Origin: Mesorhizobium sp. M1B.F.Ca.ET.045.04.1.1
Lineage (GTDB): Bacteria > Pseudomonadota > Alphaproteobacteria > Rhizobiales > Rhizobiaceae
Direction of reading: 5' to 3'
Assembly: GCF_003952465.1 (NCBI RefSeq)
Contig: NZ_CP034448.1
Coordinates: 4,503,001 to 4,567,000, forward strand
Length of the DNA: 64,000 bases
Every line of letters starts with the position of its first letter. Position 1 is the first letter of the stretch. A program made the translations under genes and the position numbers. Of the stretch, positions 60,533 to 64,000 are shown piece by piece. The notes under the pieces are model-generated. The model had not been told where the DNA came from. It did no database searches and saw only the letters and a program-made list of their open reading frames with translations.

Positions 60533-62506
60533 ATGCTGAATTCCGTTTCCCTGACGTTTCCCGATGGTTCCGTCCGCGACTACGACGCGGCGATGACCGG
60601 CGCCGGTCTTGCCGAATCGATCTCCAAGTCGCTGGCAAAGAAAGCCGTGGCCTATGCGATCGATGGCACTGTGCGCGACCTTTCCGATCCGCTCGGCAAG
60701 TCGGGCAAGGTCGAGATCATCACCCGCGACGACCAGCGCGCGCTCGAACTCATCCGCCATGACGCGGCACACGTGCTGGCCGAAGCCGTGCAGGAGCTCT
60801 GGCCGGGAACGCAGGTTACCATCGGGCCGGTGATCGAGAACGGATTCTACTACGACTTCGCGAGGAACGAGCCGTTCACACCGGACGATTTCCCGGCGAT
60901 CGAGAAGAAGATGCGCGAGATCATCGCGCGCAACAAGCCGTTCACCAAGGAAGTCTGGTCCCGCGAGAAGGCTAAGAAGGTCTTCGCCGAGAAGGGCGAG
61001 CGCTACAAGGTCGAGCTGATCGACGCCATTCCGGAAGATCAGGACATCAAGATCTACGCGCAGGGCGATTGGTTCGACCTCTGCCGCGGTCCGCACATGG
61101 CTTCGACCGGGCAGGTCGGCAATGCCTTCAAGCTGATGAAGGTGGCGGGCGCCTACTGGCGCGGCGATTCCAACAACCCGATGCTGACGCGCATCTATGG
61201 CACCGCCTTTGCCGACCAGGCGCAGCTCGATGCCTACCAGACGCTGCTGGAGGAAGCCGAGAAGCGCGACCACCGCAAGCTCGGCCGCGAGATGGACCTG
61301 TTCCATTTCCAGGAAGAGGGGCCGGGCGTCGTCTTCTGGCATGCCAAGGGCTGGAAGATGTTCCAGAACCTAGTCAACTACATGCGCCGCCGCCTCGACG
61401 AGCATGGCTACCAGGAAGTCAACGCGCCGCAGGTGCTGGACAAGAGCCTGTGGGAGACGTCAGGCCACTGGGGCTGGTACCGCGACGCGATGTTCAAGGT
61501 GACTGTTGCCGGCGACGATACCGACGACGAGCGCATCTTCGCGCTGAAGCCGATGAACTGTCCCGGCCATGTGCAGATCTTCAAGCACGGGTTGAAGTCT
61601 TACCGCGAACTGCCCGTAAAACTTGCGGAGTTCGGCAATGTGCATCGCTACGAACCGTCGGGCGCGCTGCATGGGTTGATGCGCGTGCGCGGCTTCACGC
61701 AGGACGACGCGCATGTCTTCTGCACCGAGGAGCAGTTGGCCGCGGAGTGCCTGCGCATCAACGACCTGATCCTGTCGACCTATGCCGATTTCGGCTTCGA
61801 CGAGGTCGCCGTGAAGCTGTCGACGCGGCCGGACAAGCGCGTCGGCACCGACGAGGCCTGGGACCACGCCGAGGCGATCATGAGCAACGTGCTGGAGACG
61901 ATCCGCGCGCGCTCCGGCAACCGCATCAAGACCTCGATCAATCCGGGCGAGGGCGCCTTCTACGGGCCGAAGTTCGAATATGTGCTGAAGGACGCCATCG
62001 GCCGCGAATGGCAGTGCGGCACCACGCAGGTGGACTTCAACCTGCCGGAGCGTTTCGGTGCCTTCTATATCGGCTCGGATTCGGAGAAGAAGCAGCCGGT
62101 CATGGTGCATCGCGCGGTGTGCGGCTCGATGGAACGCTTCCTCGGCATCCTGATCGAGAACTATTCCGGCCATTTCCCGCTGTGGTTCGCGCCGCTGCAG
62201 GTGGTGGTGGCGACGATCACCTCCGATGCCGATGAGTACGCAATGAAGGTCGTCGCTGGGCTGAAGGCGGCCGGGTTGCTCGCCGAAGCGGACCTGCGCA
62301 ACGAGAAGATCAACTACAAGGTGCGCGAGCATTCCCTGGCCAAGGTGCCGGTCATCCTCGTCTGCGGCAAGCGCGAGGCCGAGGAGGAAACCGTCAATGT
62401 CCGCCGGCTGGGTTCCCGCGACCAGGAATCGCTGAAGCTTGCCGATGCGGTGAAGGCTCTCGCCGAGGAGGCGGTTTCGCCCGATCGCAAGCGTCGCGCG
62501 GCTTGA
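60533..62506 (+). CDS. thrS: Threonyl-tRNA synthetase
   Basis: A 657-aa class II synthetase. An N-terminal TGS domain (residues 1-65) is followed by the editing domain with the HDAAHVLAEA motif, then the catalytic core (ALKPMNCPGH Zn/substrate site, ALHGLMRVRGFTQDDAH motif 2 region, and HRAVCGSMERFLGILIE motif 3), and the anticodon-binding domain. GGAGAA precedes the ATG at 60533. The gene is complete and ends at a strong terminator. Confidence 0.97.
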   Translation: MLNSVSLTFPDGSVRDYDAAMTGAGLAESISKSLAKKAVAYAIDGTVRDLSDPLGKSGKVEIITRDDQRALELIRHDAAHVLAEAVQELWPGTQVTIGPVIENGFYYDFARNEPFTPDDFPAIEKKMREIIARNKPFTKEVWSREKAKKVFAEKGERYKVELIDAIPEDQDIKIYAQGDWFDLCRGPHMASTGQVGNAFKLMKVAGAYWRGDSNNPMLTRIYGTAFADQAQLDAYQTLLEEAEKRDHRKLGREMDLFHFQEEGPGVVFWHAKGWKMFQNLVNYMRRRLDEHGYQEVNAPQVLDKSLWETSGHWGWYRDAMFKVTVAGDDTDDERIFALKPMNCPGHVQIFKHGLKSYRELPVKLAEFGNVHRYEPSGALHGLMRVRGFTQDDAHVFCTEEQLAAECLRINDLILSTYADFGFDEVAVKLSTRPDKRVGTDEAWDHAEAIMSNVLETIRARSGNRIKTSINPGEGAFYGPKFEYVLKDAIGREWQCGTTQVDFNLPERFGAFYIGSDSEKKQPVMVHRAVCGSMERFLGILIENYSGHFPLWFAPLQVVVATITSDADEYAMKVVAGLKAAGLLAEADLRNEKINYKVREHSLAKVPVILVCGKREAEEETVNVRRLGSRDQESLKLADAVKALAEEAVSPDRKRRAA

Positions 62507-62523
62507 CTTACCAGCACGTCCTG

Positions 62524-62553
62524 AAATGGCGGTGGCCGGTCCACCGCCATTTT
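62524..62553 (+). terminator. Rho-independent terminator after thrS
   Basis: A 12-bp stem (aaatggcggtgg / ccaccgccattt) with a 5-nt loop is followed by T. Confidence 0.85.
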
Positions 62554-62589
62554 CATATGCCTGTCACGCCAGCCCTGTAACGAGCCGCC

Positions 62590-63531
62590 ATGCTCAAATT
62601 GAAACTGCGGGAAAGACGGTTTCCCGAGCTCTCCTACGCCAATGCGCATCAACCGGTGCTGACGCGCTGGTTCATCCATTCCGTCGAGGGCCTGTCGGGC
62701 CGCGACCGCTTCGCCGTACTCTATGATTTCTGGCGCCGGCAGGTGGTGCCAACCGGCGACCGCGTGTTCAGTCGCATGCTGGAATTGATCGACGTCAAGG
62801 TCCGCAACGCCGTTCAGTGGCCGCCGGCCGAGTTGCCGGAGACACCGCTGGTCATCGTCGCCAACCATCCCTTCGGTATCGGCGACGGCATTGCGGTGCT
62901 GTCGCTCGCCGAACAGCTGGGCCGTCCATTCCGGGTCATGATCCACAAGGATCTGCTGAGGATCCGCGAGATGGAGCCCTATTCGCTGCCCATCGATTTT
63001 TCCGAGACGAAGGACGCGCTGAAGAACAACATGGCGGTGCGCCACGAAGCGGTGCGGTTGTTGAAGGAGGGCGTCACCATCGTCGTCTTTCCGGCCGGCG
63101 GCGTCGCCACTGCGCCGAAGGGTTTTGGCCGCGCCGTCGACCTGCCGTGGAAGATGTTCCCGGCCAAGCTCATCCAGGACGCCAAGGCGTCGGTCATTCC
63201 GATGCATTTCTCCGGCCAGAACGGCCGCCTGTTCCATCTCGTCAGCGGCCCGATGAACATGGCCGAGCGCGACAACCGCGTGGCGAAGTTCATCGGCAAG
63301 GCATCGCTGACGCTGCGCACCTCACTGCTCATCCGCGAGTTCGCCCGCCTGTCGGGCAAGGCGATCGAGGTGCGCATCGGCGTCGTGCTGAGATGGAGCG
63401 ACCTCGAGCCGCTGCGCGACCGCAAGGCGCTGCTCGATCGCCTCTATCGCGCGGTCTTCGACCTTGCGACGCCGGCTGCGCAGCGTGGGCGCGTGCCGTT
63501 CCTGCCGAAGCGGATGCGCAAGGCGGCTTGA
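62590..63531 (+). CDS. Lysophospholipid acyltransferase-family protein
   Basis: A 313-aa membrane-associated acyltransferase. The catalytic histidine motif is NHPFGIGDG (PlsC-like NH(x)D type), followed by a substrate-binding block VTIVVFPAGGVATAPKGF and a late PMHFSGQNGRLFHLVS. It should acylate a glycerol- or amino-lipid in the inner membrane; the exact lipid (phosphatidate, ornithine lipid or other) cannot be told. It is a single gene, with a weak terminator-like inverted repeat at 63535-63550. Confidence 0.85.
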   Translation: MLKLKLRERRFPELSYANAHQPVLTRWFIHSVEGLSGRDRFAVLYDFWRRQVVPTGDRVFSRMLELIDVKVRNAVQWPPAELPETPLVIVANHPFGIGDGIAVLSLAEQLGRPFRVMIHKDLLRIREMEPYSLPIDFSETKDALKNNMAVRHEAVRLLKEGVTIVVFPAGGVATAPKGFGRAVDLPWKMFPAKLIQDAKASVIPMHFSGQNGRLFHLVSGPMNMAERDNRVAKFIGKASLTLRTSLLIREFARLSGKAIEVRIGVVLRWSDLEPLRDRKALLDRLYRAVFDLATPAAQRGRVPFLPKRMRKAA

Positions 63532-63604
63532 CCTGCCAACATTAGTTGGCTTTCAAACGGACGGTACTTTAGCTTCTGCTTGAATACTTGGTGGATATTA
63601 ATGC

Positions 63605-63628
63605 GACTGTAGCCAAACGGCCACAGTC
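63605..63628 (+). other. Hairpin upstream of the outer-membrane protein gene
   Basis: gactgt / acagtc plus gcc / ggc arms around an AAAC loop, about 48 bp before the start codon. It could be a transcription terminator for the upstream gene or a leader structure. Confidence 0.35.
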
Positions 63629-63675
63629 ATAGGTTGTGCGATTTGCTATCAAAGGTTTGGGTTTGGGGCAAATCG

Positions 63676-64000
63676 ATGAATATTGCGAAGACACTTGTAT
63701 TGACGAGCCTGGCCTTGGGCGCGTCAGTCTTCATCAACGTTGGTTGCGCCAATGCGGGCGATGCCACTCCCTCATGGAGTGGCGCATATATAGGCGCCAA
63801 TCTCGGCTATGGCTGGGATTCGGGCAAGGTCGGTTTGTCGCCAAGCACTGATGTCCCGGAGCTGCAGGATTTCCTGGACGACATCATTGCTTCTGGCTCC
63901 TTTCCTTCGGCCATATCCCCTTCGGCTCAGGGTGTGATCGGCGGCGGTCAGGCCGGCTACAACTGGCAGCTGCCATCCGGCTGGGTTGTTGGCATCGAGG
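63676..64000 (+). CDS. Outer-membrane beta-barrel protein, 3' end missing
   Basis: The frame opens at ATG 63676 and runs off the window. It has a signal peptide (LVLTSLALGASVFINVGC...NAG) and the first strands of an Omp25/Omp31-type barrel (SWSGAYIGANLGYGWDSG, later GGGQAGYNWQLPSGWVVGIE). This porin-like family is abundant in rhizobia and brucellae. The C-terminal Phe cannot be seen. Confidence 0.8.
   Translation, partial: MNIAKTLVLTSLALGASVFINVGCANAGDATPSWSGAYIGANLGYGWDSGKVGLSPSTDVPELQDFLDDIIASGSFPSAISPSAQGVIGGGQAGYNWQLPSGWVVGIE

Overview
The window looks like chromosomal DNA of a Mesorhizobium-type rhizobium (Alphaproteobacteria, Hyphomicrobiales). This is inferred from the high GC content, a fused SecDF, TrmFO, DUF982 and DUF1127 proteins, a coxMNOP-like oxidase, and dispersed palindromes of the RIME kind. 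No database search was possible. Almost all of it is ordinary coding sequence with short intergenic gaps. No phage, insertion sequence, CRISPR array or rRNA operon was seen. The two tRNAs are tRNA-Leu(TAG) and tRNA-Glu(TTC).

Layout. 1-8.8 kb: the 3' end of a LysM/LytM (NlpD-like) gene, a divergent SDR/AraC pair, a DUF815 ATPase, then yajC-secDF followed by two homologues of mitochondrial complex I assembly factors. 8.8-13.2 kb: a fatty acid hydroxylase-type enzyme, a ParD/ParE-like toxin-antitoxin pair, trmFO, and a minus-strand locus with two tandem 46-aa DUF1127 genes followed by two tandem small RNA units. Each unit has three hairpins whose loops carry an anti-Shine-Dalgarno sequence (alpha-r14/cuckoo type). 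13.2-21.6 kb: DUF2157/GDYXXLXY pair, a ClpP-like periplasmic protein, tRNA-Leu, trigger factor, a cytochrome c, a repeat-rich gap, DUF2189 and YbaK. 21.6-26.2 kb: a complete cytochrome c oxidase operon with two subunit III genes. 26.4-30.4 kb: a lipoprotein, a membrane methyltransferase and an OmpR-type two-component system. Nearly identical 60-bp boxes precede the first two genes, and a related box precedes the regulator, which suggests a small local regulon. 30.6-34.7 kb: radC, map, small proteins and an Asp/Asn beta-hydroxylase-type enzyme. 34.7-44.2 kb: a tripartite RND efflux pump, a frameshifted Spy/CpxP-like gene and a second two-component system with a four-box operator. 44.2-52.8 kb: small secreted protein, tRNA-Glu, DUF882 lipoprotein, phaC, alaC-like aminotransferase, hom and glpX. 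52.9-64 kb: recJ broken by a cluster of indels, patatin, hisI, folE, a degenerate IscU-like protein, a LysR regulator, yidD, class D beta-lactamase, thrS, an acyltransferase and the start of an outer-membrane protein gene.

The most interesting items are the DUF1127/anti-SD RNA locus (12.37-13.0 kb) and the two-component box set (27.28, 28.25 and 30.34 kb). Also notable are the recJ indel cluster, the mosaic palindromes (at least nine copies of one core) and the IscU-like protein that lacks its third cysteine. Several large open frames run antisense to real genes (opposite coxN, phaC and secDF, for example). They are treated as GC-driven shadows.
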